Source: Methylovulum sp. (GTDB lineage: Bacteria > Pseudomonadota > Gammaproteobacteria > Methylococcales > Methylomonadaceae). From it: a DNA stretch of 64,000 nucleotides. This document shows positions 9,399 to 17,806 of this stretch, in pieces. The notes under the pieces are model-generated. The model searched no databases, was not told the DNA's origin, and saw only the letters and a list, made by a program, of their open reading frames with translations. The position numbers were made by a program, and so were the translations under genes. The stretch is from positions 1 through 64,000 of the forward strand of contig NZ_JAQTZU010000017.1 in NCBI RefSeq assembly GCF_028687615.1. Direction: 5' to 3'. Numbering within the stretch: position 1 is the stretch's first letter; each line of letters starts with the position of its first letter.

Positions 9399-9478
9399 CC
9401 TTGCATTGCAAGACTTCCTAAAGCGGGTAGCTGGCTATAACTATCGGCTTTGGAAAAAAACCAACACTAAAACCTATC

Positions 9479-10615
9479 ATGACAGACAAAACCCCCTGTT
9501 CCATCAATGTGAGCCGTAAGGACAACACCTTGGAAGCCGCTTTTGTAGGTGATTGGGTACTGGACGCGGAAATTCCGGCCCTGGAAGCGGTTTTATCGCA
9601 ACTGGATGATGGTACCGGGATCAAGCGGCTGGTGTTTGCTACCCAGGCACTAGGCCGTTGGGATAGTTTGCTGATGACTGAACTGATACGCCTGATTGAT
9701 TATGGGGCGGCACAGGGCGTACAAGTTGACACCACGAGTTTGCCTGAAGGCATCCAGGGTTTGTTAAGATTGGTTTATGCCGTGCCCGAACGGGTAGGGG
9801 CGCGGCGCAAGGAAACTCGGGATTCTTGGTTGGAAGCCTTGGGCAAGGCAGGCTTGCATTTGTTTAAAGATGCCCAGGACTTTGTCGTTTTTATCGGTGA
9901 AATGGCGTTAAGTTTCACCGCGTTGATGCGTGGCAAGGCGCATTTTCGCCGGATGGATTTATGGTTGAATATCCAGGACTGTGGCCCTTCGGCCTTGCCT
10001 ATCGTCACCTTGATCAGCCTGCTGGTCGGTTTGATCCTGGCCTTTGTGGGTGCAGTCCAATTGGCATTGTTCGGCGCACAAGTCTATATCGCCAATTTGG
10101 TGGGTTTGGGCATGACGCGGGAAATGGGGGCTTTGATGGCGGCCATCATCATGGCGGGGCGTACCGGTGCCGCCTACGCGGCGCAGCTTGGCACCATGCA
10201 GGTGAACAACGAGATCGACGCGCTCAAGACCATGGGCTTTGAGGCTATGGAGTTTCTGGTGTTGCCGCGCATATTGGCACTGGTGCTAATTATGCCCTTG
10301 CTTTGCCTGTATGCCGATTTGATGGGCATAGTCGGCGGCGCCATCGTGACCGTGAGTTTTTTCGATGTCTCCCTGTTGCAATATTTGGATCGGACCGCCA
10401 CCGCCATCCATCTTATGGATTTCATGATCGGTATCGTCAAATGCGCGGTATTCGGCGTGTTGATCGCGCTCTCCGGCTGTATGCGCGGCATGCAATGCGG
10501 GCGTAGTGCTTCGGCTGTGGGCGATGCCACCACGTCTGCCGTGGTGACCAGCATTGTGTTCATCGTCATCGCCGATTCCTTGATCACGCTGATGTGCAAT
10601 CGTCTGGGGATTTAA
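9479..10615 (+). CDS. MlaE-type lipid ABC transporter permease with N-terminal STAS domain
   Basis: The 378-residue protein is the membrane subunit of an MCE-type ABC transporter that moves lipids between the membranes. The first ~110 residues form a STAS-like domain (INVSRKDNTLEAAFVGDW and onward). The rest is the MlaE/DUF140 permease with about five to six helices and the conserved signature GAQVYIANLVGLGMTREMGA followed by AGRTGAAYAAQLGTM and NNEIDALKTMG. Fusion of STAS to MlaE is a known variant; in E. coli the STAS protein MlaB is separate. The ATPase, MCE and lipoprotein genes follow in the same operon, separated by 3 bases or by overlap. Confidence 0.94.
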   Translation: MTDKTPCSINVSRKDNTLEAAFVGDWVLDAEIPALEAVLSQLDDGTGIKRLVFATQALGRWDSLLMTELIRLIDYGAAQGVQVDTTSLPEGIQGLLRLVYAVPERVGARRKETRDSWLEALGKAGLHLFKDAQDFVVFIGEMALSFTALMRGKAHFRRMDLWLNIQDCGPSALPIVTLISLLVGLILAFVGAVQLALFGAQVYIANLVGLGMTREMGALMAAIIMAGRTGAAYAAQLGTMQVNNEIDALKTMGFEAMEFLVLPRILALVLIMPLLCLYADLMGIVGGAIVTVSFFDVSLLQYLDRTATAIHLMDFMIGIVKCAVFGVLIALSGCMRGMQCGRSASAVGDATTSAVVTSIVFIVIADSLITLMCNRLGI

Positions 10616-10618
10616 GCC

Positions 10619-11434
10619 ATGACCACGCCATGCCTTACCATTGACAACATGACCCTGGCCTATGGTGATTTCATCATCCAGCGTGATCTCAATTTCACGA
10701 TCAATCGGGGTGATATTTTCGTCGTCATGGGTGTCAGTGGCTGCGGCAAAAGCACCTTGTTGATGAATCTCATCGGTTTGATGCGGCCGGCCAAAGGTGA
10801 TGTGTTCTATGGCGGGGAAAGCCTTTGGCAAGCAGAACCCGATGCCCGCAAACGTATTTTGCAACGCACCGGCGTGTTATTCCAGGGCGGCGCGTTGTTA
10901 AGTTCCATGACCTTGGGCGAGAATGTCGCCCTGCCTCTTACTGAACACACCCGTCTGAGTCCACAGCGCATCCGCGAATTGGTGGCTTATAAATTGGCTT
11001 TGGTGGGTTTGGCGGGTTTTGAGGGCTATTATCCCGCCGAGCTTAGCGGCGGTATGCAAAAACGTGCAGGACTAGCAAGGGCAATGGCCTTGGATCCTGA
11101 AATCTTGTTTTTCGATGAACCTTCGGCGGGGCTTGACCCAGTCAGTGCCAAGTTGCTCGACGATTTGATCCGTAGCCTGCGCGACCATCTGGGCGCAACC
11201 ATCGTCTTGGTGACCCACGAGCTGGCCAGCATCTTGGCTATCGGCACCAATTCGGCATTTCTTGATGCGGAAACCAAAACCATGATCGCGTCCGGCGACC
11301 CCAAACGCTTGTTGGCGGAATCCCGCGACCCGAAAGTCATCCGTTTTCTAACCCGCGAAGATTCGGCAAATCGGCATAAACCAATCCAATCCAATCCAAT
11401 CCTAACCCATCATCAGGAACCGTGTGACCTATGA
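10619..11434 (+). CDS. MlaF-type ABC transporter ATP-binding protein
   Basis: This is the 271-residue ATPase of the MCE-type lipid transporter. It has the Walker A GVSGCGKSTLL, the signature LSGGMQKRAGLARAM, the Walker B EILFFDEPSAGLDP and the switch His in LVTHELAS. The start lies 3 bases after the permease stop, and the stop overlaps the MCE gene by four bases (ATGA). The C-terminal tail contains four tandem CCAAT units at 11381-11400 (residue 255 onward), which makes the last ~17 residues and the coupling to the next gene sensitive to slippage. Confidence 0.95.
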   Translation: MTTPCLTIDNMTLAYGDFIIQRDLNFTINRGDIFVVMGVSGCGKSTLLMNLIGLMRPAKGDVFYGGESLWQAEPDARKRILQRTGVLFQGGALLSSMTLGENVALPLTEHTRLSPQRIRELVAYKLALVGLAGFEGYYPAELSGGMQKRAGLARAMALDPEILFFDEPSAGLDPVSAKLLDDLIRSLRDHLGATIVLVTHELASILAIGTNSAFLDAETKTMIASGDPKRLLAESRDPKVIRFLTREDSANRHKPIQSNPILTHHQEPCDL

Positions 11435-12429
11435 GCAAAGCCGTCAATCCTTTCAGTATCGGTGCTTTTTTGGTGGGTTCGCTGGCTTTACTGGTCGCCG
11501 CCGTGTTGATTTTTGGCGGCGGTCAGTTATTCGAGAAAAAAACGGAATATGTCGTTTATTTCGATTCCGCCTTAAACGGACTCAATGTCGGTGCGCCGGT
11601 CACGTTGCAGGGTGTGCAGATTGGCAGGGTCAAAGAAATTTCTTTGGAGATGAATGAAAAATCCTTGCAGATTGCCAAACCGGTGGTGATTGAAATTGAT
11701 CCAGAACGGGTGCTGGATACCAGCGGAGATTCATACCCGTCTGTAACAGGCTTGCAAGAAAACCGGCAAAGGACTAAACGGCTGATCGACGCCGGTCTTA
11801 AAGCCCAGCTTAAAACCCAAAGCTTGCTGACCGGGCTTTTATATGTGGAATTTAATTTTTATCGCAACCAAGCGCTGAAATTGACAGGGCTTAATTATAA
11901 AGGTCTGATGGAGTTGCCTTCTGTACCGACGACGGAGGATCAAATCAGAAACACGGCGGATGAAATATTGACCAAATTTCGCCAGCTACCCTTAGAAGCC
12001 ATCGTCAACGACCTTTCCGCGACGCTAAAAGCCGTCCGTGATTTGGTCACGTCGGACGATCTGACAAAAAGCCGCGTGGCCTTAGCCAAAACCCTTAATG
12101 AGACGGAAAAACTTGTCGCCAATATGAACCACGATTTAGTGCCGCTGCTAAAAAATATGAATGCTACGGTGCTTGACTCCCAGGCGTTGGTGCAACAGTT
12201 TACCCGCGATATAAAGCCGGTGTTGCTTGCCACCGAAAAGACGCTAAATACCGCCAACAGCGTATTACTGGAGTCCAAACAGTCCTTGAATTCCGTGGAA
12301 ACCCTTGCTGCGCCGGATGCGCCCTTATGGCAATCGCTGGATGCCTTGCGTGATGCGGCGCAATCCACCAAAGAGTTGACCGATTATCTCCAGCGCCATC
12401 CCGATTCGTTGATTTATGGAAAGGAGTGA
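11431..12429 (+). CDS. MlaD/MCE-domain lipid-binding protein
   Basis: The 332-residue protein has one N-terminal membrane helix (IGAFLVGSLALLVAAVLIFGG) and an MCE domain. The latter is marked by YFDSALNGLNVGAPVTLQGV at about residues 44-63, the usual position of the MCE fold. A long helical C-terminal region follows. In the family it forms hexamers in the periplasm that carry phospholipids or other hydrophobic molecules. This protein resembles the longer, single-MCE type paired with a PqiC-like lipoprotein, as seen here. It overlaps the ATPase gene by four bases. Confidence 0.93.
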   Translation: MSKAVNPFSIGAFLVGSLALLVAAVLIFGGGQLFEKKTEYVVYFDSALNGLNVGAPVTLQGVQIGRVKEISLEMNEKSLQIAKPVVIEIDPERVLDTSGDSYPSVTGLQENRQRTKRLIDAGLKAQLKTQSLLTGLLYVEFNFYRNQALKLTGLNYKGLMELPSVPTTEDQIRNTADEILTKFRQLPLEAIVNDLSATLKAVRDLVTSDDLTKSRVALAKTLNETEKLVANMNHDLVPLLKNMNATVLDSQALVQQFTRDIKPVLLATEKTLNTANSVLLESKQSLNSVETLAAPDAPLWQSLDALRDAAQSTKELTDYLQRHPDSLIYGKE

Positions 12430-12453
12430 AACCAGTATGAGAGTGGAACCAGT

Positions 12454-13086
12454 ATGAAATGCTTGAATGATCCTGCGATAGCCTATCGGTCAATTATGGG
12501 CCTGCTTGTTTTGATGTTTCCGATACTTTTGAGCGGTTGTATGCACACTGATAGCAAGCCGGTGCAGTTTTATCGGCTGACCGCCGATTCGGACACCGCC
12601 GCGCCGCTTTCGGCCACCAAACCAGGCGCGGCGGTTGATCCGGTGATAGGCTTGGGACCGATACACATCCCTGAGTATCTGGCCCGCCCGCAAATGCTCA
12701 TCGCCGTCACGGAAAACCAGTACCGGCTTTCCGAAGACCACCGCTGGGCGGAAAAGCTGGATAAAAATATTTCCCTGGCCTTATTCAAAGCCTTGCCCGG
12801 TTTGCTCGGAACAGAGCGGATTGTGCGTTATCCGTGGCCGCAACGGCAGGAAATTGATTATCAAATCGGTGTTGATATAGTGGAATTCAATGTTGATGAA
12901 AGTGGCCGGAGCCGATTGATCGCGCAGTGGTTTATCAAGCGTAAAGACCAAACCACTATCGACAAACGCTCCGTCTATCAATTTCCGGCATCTACTAGCG
13001 ATTACGAGGTGATGGTCAAGGCCCAGAGCCAATGCCTGAGCAAACTGGCCCAGGATATTGCCGAAACCTTGCGGCGTATCCGGTAG
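12454..13086 (+). CDS. ABC-type transport auxiliary lipoprotein (PqiC/DUF330-like)
   Basis: This 210-residue protein has a lipoprotein signal with lipobox LLSGC (Cys29 from this start). The rest resembles the ABC transport auxiliary lipoprotein family of PqiC, with PVIGLGPIHIPEYLARPQ and RWAEKLDKNISLAL being characteristic. Such lipoproteins sit in the outer membrane and complete an MCE lipid-transport bridge. An in-frame ATG at 12496 would leave a shorter signal peptide and is an alternative start. A 17-base tandem duplication between the MCE gene and this one copies the start region. The first copy of the ATG opens only a six-codon frame. Confidence 0.88.
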   Translation: MKCLNDPAIAYRSIMGLLVLMFPILLSGCMHTDSKPVQFYRLTADSDTAAPLSATKPGAAVDPVIGLGPIHIPEYLARPQMLIAVTENQYRLSEDHRWAEKLDKNISLALFKALPGLLGTERIVRYPWPQRQEIDYQIGVDIVEFNVDESGRSRLIAQWFIKRKDQTTIDKRSVYQFPASTSDYEVMVKAQSQCLSKLAQDIAETLRRIR

Positions 13087-13157
13087 GCCCGTGTTTCAGT
13101 AGCAAATCCGCTGCACTGGTATTTTATAAGTACCCGCGCATAAGTTTTCAGGCATTA

Positions 13158-13190
13158 AAACCTGTCAGGTCTTTAAGACCTGACAGGTTT
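13158..13190. terminator. 33-bp palindrome between convergent genes, likely bidirectional terminator
   Basis: AAACCTGTCAGGTCTT, one base, and its exact complement form a 16-bp stem. An A-run and T-run (CAAAAATTTTTTG, from about 13192) follow. It lies between the end of the lipoprotein gene and the converging cupin gene, so it could stop transcription from both sides. The same AAACCTGTCAGGT palindrome is a recurring repeat in many bacterial genomes, so it may also be a dispersed repeat. Confidence 0.65.
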
Positions 13191-13221
13191 GCACAAAAAT
13201 TTTTTGCATGGGTACTTAAAA

Positions 13222-14058
13222 TCAATCCGCCGACCCGCGTACAAACAGCAAGGCACCCACATCACTGAACGCTTCCCCATGTAGGGTTCCCGCAGGAGCC
13301 AGTTGGTAATCGCCGGCCTGTAATAAAATATCCCCTAAAAACAACTCGCCGCTGAGCATCATACATTCCTCGTGTTGGGTATGGGCATGGAGACCGACAC
13401 TGGAACCGGGTTCCAGACGAAACATAGAGGATGAAAGTGTCCCATCGGTATGCAGGATTTTTCTGGAAACGCCGTCAGCAATGGGATGCCAGTCGCCGTC
13501 GTCATGGGCAAAAACGCTTTCGCCCAAGTTGCCGCCAAATGGCAACAAGCCGCCCAGTAGTTCGCGGGTTACGGCTGGCGCATGTCCTAGCGAGGTGCCG
13601 CGTAAATAAGCCAACGCGCCTTGCCGGGATCGGATGCTTTCATGGCGGCTGTTGGGCGGCGAGACATGATAATCATATAAATCCAGTTCCAAGCCGCCCA
13701 TTTGCAAACCGCCGCGCAAGACGATGCCTTCTTCCAGCCAATTGTGCCGGTGTACAGGCAATGCCGCGCCTGGCGCGAAATCAATCAGTACCGAATTGCC
13801 TTGGTCGCCTTGCCACAACATCTTGAAACGGACGCCTTTTTTGAGTGTTTGCCAAACTCCGTTTTTGGCCCTGACCGTCAACAATCGGCTGTGTTCGATA
13901 ACGCTACGCGCCACCCGCTCCTGCAAGCGTGCTGATAATGACTGTTGGATACGCGCATCAGGCATGAGCGGCGCGATATGTCCAGTCAGCAGGCGGGCGA
14001 GTTCGGCCTGTTCCAGCGTAGATTCAGTCGTTTCTGAAGGATCGGTTTTACTTGTCAT
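13222..14058 (-). CDS. Double-cupin anti-sigma factor candidate (ChrR-like)
   Basis: This 278-residue protein contains two cupin domains. The first holds PVHRHNWLEEGIVLRGG and the second GLHAHTQHEECMMLSGE. It follows an ECF sigma gene on the same strand after 10 bases, the typical layout of an RpoE-ChrR pair in which the cupin protein binds metal and the N-terminal part holds the sigma factor. Here the N-terminal ~60 residues have no Cys and no HxxxCxxC zinc site, which ChrR uses to hold sigma. So it is either a non-zinc variant or a cupin effector with another role. It converges on the lipid-transport operon. Confidence 0.8.
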   Translation of the reverse strand: MTSKTDPSETTESTLEQAELARLLTGHIAPLMPDARIQQSLSARLQERVARSVIEHSRLLTVRAKNGVWQTLKKGVRFKMLWQGDQGNSVLIDFAPGAALPVHRHNWLEEGIVLRGGLQMGGLELDLYDYHVSPPNSRHESIRSRQGALAYLRGTSLGHAPAVTRELLGGLLPFGGNLGESVFAHDDGDWHPIADGVSRKILHTDGTLSSSMFRLEPGSSVGLHAHTQHEECMMLSGELFLGDILLQAGDYQLAPAGTLHGEAFSDVGALLFVRGSAD

Positions 14059-14068
14059 ATCTTCATAA

Positions 14069-14719
14069 TCAATAGTCGGCGGCAGTAGCCAGTGTTTGTT
14101 TAAGGCTGAGTAGGGCGCGGCGGATATGCGATTTTACGGTGCCCAGCGGCAAATCCATGTGCCGGGCTATTTCGTCATGGCTTAAGCCGCGAAAAAAAGC
14201 CAGTGCCACTAATTGCCGGGGGAGCGGGTCAAGTTGCGCCAATGCGTCATGGACGCGGCTGCTTTCTTCGGTGGCTGACAACAAATCTTGCGGATTGTCT
14301 CCGGCAAGATTTGTTGTCTCCGTGGCTTCTTCACACTCCACGGCATCTTGGCGGCGTAGTGCATCCAGTGCCCGGCTACGGGCAATGGTCATCACCCAGA
14401 CGACCACGCCGCCACGTTGTGCATCAAAACGCGGGGCTTGCCGCCAGACTTGCCAGAACGCATCTTCGGTGACTTCTTCGGCAAGCTGGGCATGGCGGGT
14501 GATCCTAAGGGCCAAACCATAAACACGCTCCAGCAATTGCCCGTACAAAGCGGCAAATGCCTGTTGATCCTGTTCCATAATCCGCTCAATCAAACTCTGT
14601 AATTGTTGCTCGCCAGCGTCAGGCAATGCCGTGGAAAATGCGCTTACGGAATCATCCTGGACATCCGCTAGGCCATTGTCCATCCGCTTATCTCGTTCAG
14701 TGCCGGAATATCCGTTCAT
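14069..14719 (-). CDS. ECF-subfamily RNA polymerase sigma factor
   Basis: From the ATG at 14719 this is 216 residues with sigma-70 region 2 (DQQAFAALYGQLLERVYGLA and EVTEDAFWQVWRQAPRFD) and region 4 (LDPLPRQLVALAFFRGLS, then DLPLGTVKSHIRRALLSL). It is an extracytoplasmic-function sigma factor that probably responds to envelope or oxidative stress through the cupin protein encoded next. The frame remains open to 14809, but the added residues do not match sigma factors. An internal ATG at 14683 with a GAGATAAG site upstream is another possible start. No consensus target promoter could be assigned by eye. Confidence 0.93.
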   Translation of the reverse strand: MNGYSGTERDKRMDNGLADVQDDSVSAFSTALPDAGEQQLQSLIERIMEQDQQAFAALYGQLLERVYGLALRITRHAQLAEEVTEDAFWQVWRQAPRFDAQRGGVVVWVMTIARSRALDALRRQDAVECEEATETTNLAGDNPQDLLSATEESSRVHDALAQLDPLPRQLVALAFFRGLSHDEIARHMDLPLGTVKSHIRRALLSLKQTLATAADY

Positions 14720-15121
14720 AGTTATCTCATTAACCTTAATACGCCTAGAATGGAAAGCTGGATGCAAAAGCGGTATAAAAACCTGGCAAAAGCACCAAGT
14801 CCAGCGCACTGTAGAGTAATTTCGAGGCTATTGATTGTTTCATAAGTGTATGTATTAGAAACAGATTTTTTCGCTAAAATGGTTTCGGCAAGCACTTATG
14901 GGAGAGTGGTATAAAACAGAAACAGGGGGGCATTAAGTCATTAAACATAAGTTTTCAAATAGTATTTAGGAGTACAAACCTGGGTTTGTACTCCCGATTG
15001 ATTTAAAAAAGTCTGGAAAACTTTAGGGTAAGCACTTAACGTAACTGACAGACGCGCTTGAAGCGCAAGTCTAGCTGGAAACCTGGATTCAGGGAGGGGT
15101 AAAGCAGGTAGGATAGTGAGT
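14720..15121. other. Intergenic stretch with palindromes, upstream of sigma gene and downstream of 6S RNA
   Basis: About 400 bases without a supported gene. It contains a perfect 26-base palindrome at 14969-14994 and a smaller one, GCGCTTGAAGCGC, at 15054-15066. An 80-codon minus-strand frame covers 14941-15183, but it runs into 6S RNA and through the palindromes, so it is not considered a gene. Promoters for the sigma gene should be here, near 14720-14900. Confidence 0.5.
14969..14994. repeat. 26-bp palindrome
   Basis: GGAGTACAAACC and its exact complement are separated by two bases. It may act as a transcription stop for 6S RNA or zapA transcripts coming from the right, but no T-run follows. 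It may also be one more dispersed palindrome. Confidence 0.6.
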
Positions 15122-15303
15122 GCATCTCCCGCCTGTGCCGATACGCGCTTTCGTCCTTGAACCAATGGTTCAAGTGGGGGCACGGCGGATCAATCAGGCT
15201 TCTTGTCTAAAACAAGCATGCGCACCATGACCAGGCAACAGCCCCCGGGGTTAATACAGGTTCAGGAAACACCCAGCACACTGTCAAACACGGTAGGAGA
15301 TGC
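15122..15303 (-). ncRNA. ssrS: 6S RNA
   Basis: On the minus strand a 182-nt block immediately follows zapA, the conserved place of ssrS. It closes with a GCATCTCC/GGAGATGC end stem. It also carries the hallmark hairpin CTTGAACCATTGGTTCAAG (15156-15174) and the segment GTGCGCATGCTTG followed by GACAAGAAGCCT, which matches the E. coli 6S RNA region GTGAGCATGCTCG and GAGAAGCCT. Length equals the E. coli RNA within two bases. 6S RNA imitates an open promoter and sequesters housekeeping sigma-70 holoenzyme in stationary phase. The exact ends are inferred from the closing stem. Confidence 0.93.
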
Positions 15304-15314
15304 AGGTTTATAGT

Positions 15315-15623
15315 TTAACGTGTTTGGGGATTTTCCAAAACGTTTTCTATTTTGTTGCTGATATTGGCAAGGCAGTCGTTCAATTGCCGTTTAAGCAAGG
15401 TATTTTGATTTTTGGAGACCTGCAATTCATGGGCCAAATTTAGCGCGGAAATGACGGCGATGCGGTCAGCTCCGTTGACTTTGCCCGAATCACGCATTTT
15501 GCGCATTTGTGCATCCAACTCCAGTGCGGATTGCAATAATTCATCCTGATCGTCAGGGGCGCAGGCAATCCGGTATTCCTTGCCCATAATCATGATGGAG
15601 ACGGCATGGGGTTTGTTGTTCAT
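15315..15623 (-). CDS. zapA: Cell division protein ZapA
   Basis: This 102-residue protein matches ZapA: an N-terminal beta-containing head (VSIMIMGKEYRIACAPDDQ) and a long C-terminal coiled coil (ISALNLAHELQVSKNQNTLL). ZapA crosslinks FtsZ filaments at midcell. It lies between the zapB-like gene, with which it overlaps by four bases (ATGA), and 6S RNA, an arrangement conserved across gammaproteobacteria. Confidence 0.95.
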   Translation of the reverse strand: MNNKPHAVSIMIMGKEYRIACAPDDQDELLQSALELDAQMRKMRDSGKVNGADRIAVISALNLAHELQVSKNQNTLLKRQLNDCLANISNKIENVLENPQTR

Positions 15624-15847
15624 AACTTTTCCTCCATCGCTTTCAGACGGCTAATCATGGCTTCGACACGGCTTCTTGCCAATGCCGATTTTTCCAGAAG
15701 TTGGGCTTTCTCTTCCAGCAATTCTTGCTGGCGTTGCCGCAACAACTGGTTATCTTTTTTTATCGCCTGATAGTGTTCGATGAGCTGGTCAAGCTTTTCT
15801 TCAAGTTCTTGTAATGCTAGGGGTTGGTCAATAAGTGATGGGTTCAT
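15620..15847 (-). CDS. ZapB-like coiled-coil protein (TIGR02449 type)
   Basis: The chosen ATG at 15847 gives a 75-residue protein that is almost wholly coiled coil: ALQELEEKLDQLIEHYQ, LLRQRQQELLEEKAQL and so on. Proteins of this length and place, directly upstream of zapA, form the TIGR02449 family and are thought to be ZapB-like division partners. The frame extends upstream to 15916, but that part reaches toward the divergent gene and has no family match. It is coupled to zapA by a four-base overlap. Confidence 0.85.
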   Translation of the reverse strand: MNPSLIDQPLALQELEEKLDQLIEHYQAIKKDNQLLRQRQQELLEEKAQLLEKSALARSRVEAMISRLKAMEEKL

Positions 15848-15961
15848 GACAGGGGCTGATACGTTGCGGTTCGGGGTAAACAAACTGTTATCCAACTGAA
15901 TAATCAATGGTAGCATAAGCGGAATTTTTCTTTTAGCGATAGTGCAATTATTATTGGAACC

Positions 15962-16483
15962 ATGCCCTACTCAACGATAAATAACTTTTTGGCAGCCCAC
16001 AGCCCAGACCTGAATGCCGCTGAAGCGCATGGCATGGCGGCGGGGCTGTTGTGTGTCAACCCGCAAACCACTTCCGCCTATTGGTTGGAAGAGTTGCTCG
16101 ATGAGGGCCAATCTTTGCAGGCTGAGGCAAGCCAATTGTTGGTCCGCCTGTTTGAAGAAACCCGCCGCTTGCTTGCCAGTGAGTCATTCGAATTTGACTT
16201 GCTGTTGCCTGATGATGACGAATTGCTGTCCGGGCGTTTGCTTGCTTTGAAGAGCTGGTGCCAAGGTTTTTTGTTTGGCATCGGCTGTGGGCAAATCCGC
16301 AAGGCTTTGGGCGGGGATGCACAAAGCATTCTTAAGGACGTTGCCGAATTCACCAGACTGGACACTAACGCAGAAGGTGAAGAAGACGAAGCGGCGTTTG
16401 CAGAAATAACCGAATATCTCAGGTCGGCGGTGATGTTGCTGCGTGATGAACTGGAAGATGAGCGCGACACGACCATACACTAG
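15962..16483 (+). CDS. UPF0149 family protein (YgfB)
   Basis: The 173-residue protein matches the YgfB/UPF0149 family, with AEAHGMAAGLLCVNP near the N-terminus and LKSWCQGFLFGIGCGQIRKA in the middle. It is cytoplasmic and all helical. In Pseudomonas the YgfB protein modulates an antibiotic-stress regulon; its biochemical role is not settled elsewhere. It leads the ygfB-pepP-ubiH operon and is divergent from zapB/zapA. The pepP ribosome site begins directly at its stop codon. Confidence 0.93.
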   Translation: MPYSTINNFLAAHSPDLNAAEAHGMAAGLLCVNPQTTSAYWLEELLDEGQSLQAEASQLLVRLFEETRRLLASESFEFDLLLPDDDELLSGRLLALKSWCQGFLFGIGCGQIRKALGGDAQSILKDVAEFTRLDTNAEGEEDEAAFAEITEYLRSAVMLLRDELEDERDTTIH

Positions 16484-16492
16484 GAGGTGGAC

Positions 16493-17806
16493 ATGAAAGC
16501 CAACGAATTTAAAAAACGCCGCCAACAATTGTTGCAAAGTGTCGGTGTCGGCAATATCGCACTGATAAGCAGTGCCGGAATGCACACCCGCAACCGCGAT
16601 GTCGATTATCCGTTCCGGCAAGACAGCGATTTTTATTACCTGACCGGATTCAATGAACCGGATGCCTTGGCGGTGTTCGTGCCTGGGCGGGAAGAAGGCG
16701 GATACATCCTGTTCTGCCGCGAATTTGACGAAACCAAAGCCCTGTGGGAAGGCGCACATGCGGGTCTGGAAGGTGCGGCTAAACACTATGCCGCCGACGA
16801 AGCGTTTTCAATCAACGAAGTCGATGAAAAATTGCCCGAATTGCTGGCGGGCAAACGCAAGGTGTTTTATCCGCTAGGCCACGATGCCGAGTTGGACGCC
16901 AGCGTTTTGGATTGGCTTAAGCAATTGCGCGAAAAAGCCCGCTCCGGTGCCACCGCACCGCACGAACTCAGCGCGATTGAACAAATCCTCCACGAAATGC
17001 GTTTGTTCAAATCCGCCGCCGAACTGAAACTGATGCGCCTTGCCGCCGACGTGTCCGCGCAAGGCCATATCAAAGCCATGCAGGCTTGCCGCGCCGGACG
17101 TTACGAATATCAAATCGAAGCCGAACTGGTTTACCACTTCATGCAGGCGGGGCTTCGTGCCGTCGCCTATCCGTCCATCGTTGCCGGTGGTAAAAATGCG
17201 TGCACCTTACATTACACCGGCAACACTGACATTTTGAAAGACGGCGATTTGCTGCTGATTGATGCCGGGGCGGAATGCGACCATTATGCGGCGGACATCA
17301 CCCGCACCTTCCCCGTGTCCGGCACGTTCAGTGACGCGCAACGCCAGCTTTACCAATTGGTCTTGGATGCCCAAACTGCCGCCATCGCCCAAGTCAAACC
17401 TGGCGCGGACTGGATACAACCCCATGAAGCCGCTGTGGAAGTGCTGACCCGTGGCCTTGTCAAACTGGGTTTGCTCAAAGGCCGCGTCAAAAAGCTGATC
17501 AAAGATGAAAAATACAAAGCCTTTTACATGCACCGCACCGGACACTGGCTGGGTATGGATGTCCACGATGTCGGCGATTATAAAATCAACGATGAATGGC
17601 GTGTGCTGGAACCCGGCATGGTGCTGACCGTCGAACCCGGCTTGTACATCCCCGCCGATTGCAAAAAAGTCGATGCGAAGTGGCGTGGCATCGGTATCCG
17701 CATCGAAGACGATGTGCTGGTTACGGAAGACGGCAACGAAGTCCTGACCCGTAGCGTGCCAAAAACCATCGCGGAAATTGAAGCACTGATGCAGCAGGCC
17801 CGTTGA
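16493..17806 (+). CDS. pepP: Xaa-Pro aminopeptidase
   Basis: This 437-residue M24-family metallopeptidase removes N-terminal residues that precede proline. The N-terminal AMP_N domain includes NRDVDYPFRQDSDFYYLTGF. The catalytic pita-bread domain carries the dinuclear metal ligands in DAGAECDHYAADITRTFP, the His in HRTGHWLGMDVHDVG and the Glu residues in VEPGLYIP and GIGIRIEDDVLVT. The ATG at 16493 is used because AGGAGG at 16482-16487 is ideally spaced for it; a GTG at 16487 overlaps that site. The stop overlaps the ubiH start by one base. Confidence 0.96.
   Translation: MKANEFKKRRQQLLQSVGVGNIALISSAGMHTRNRDVDYPFRQDSDFYYLTGFNEPDALAVFVPGREEGGYILFCREFDETKALWEGAHAGLEGAAKHYAADEAFSINEVDEKLPELLAGKRKVFYPLGHDAELDASVLDWLKQLREKARSGATAPHELSAIEQILHEMRLFKSAAELKLMRLAADVSAQGHIKAMQACRAGRYEYQIEAELVYHFMQAGLRAVAYPSIVAGGKNACTLHYTGNTDILKDGDLLLIDAGAECDHYAADITRTFPVSGTFSDAQRQLYQLVLDAQTAAIAQVKPGADWIQPHEAAVEVLTRGLVKLGLLKGRVKKLIKDEKYKAFYMHRTGHWLGMDVHDVGDYKINDEWRVLEPGMVLTVEPGLYIPADCKKVDAKWRGIGIRIEDDVLVTEDGNEVLTRSVPKTIAEIEALMQQAR

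Noticed and set aside
14941-15183. 80-codon minus-strand frame
   Set aside because: It overlaps 6S RNA and a palindrome and has no domain. It is likely a chance frame.
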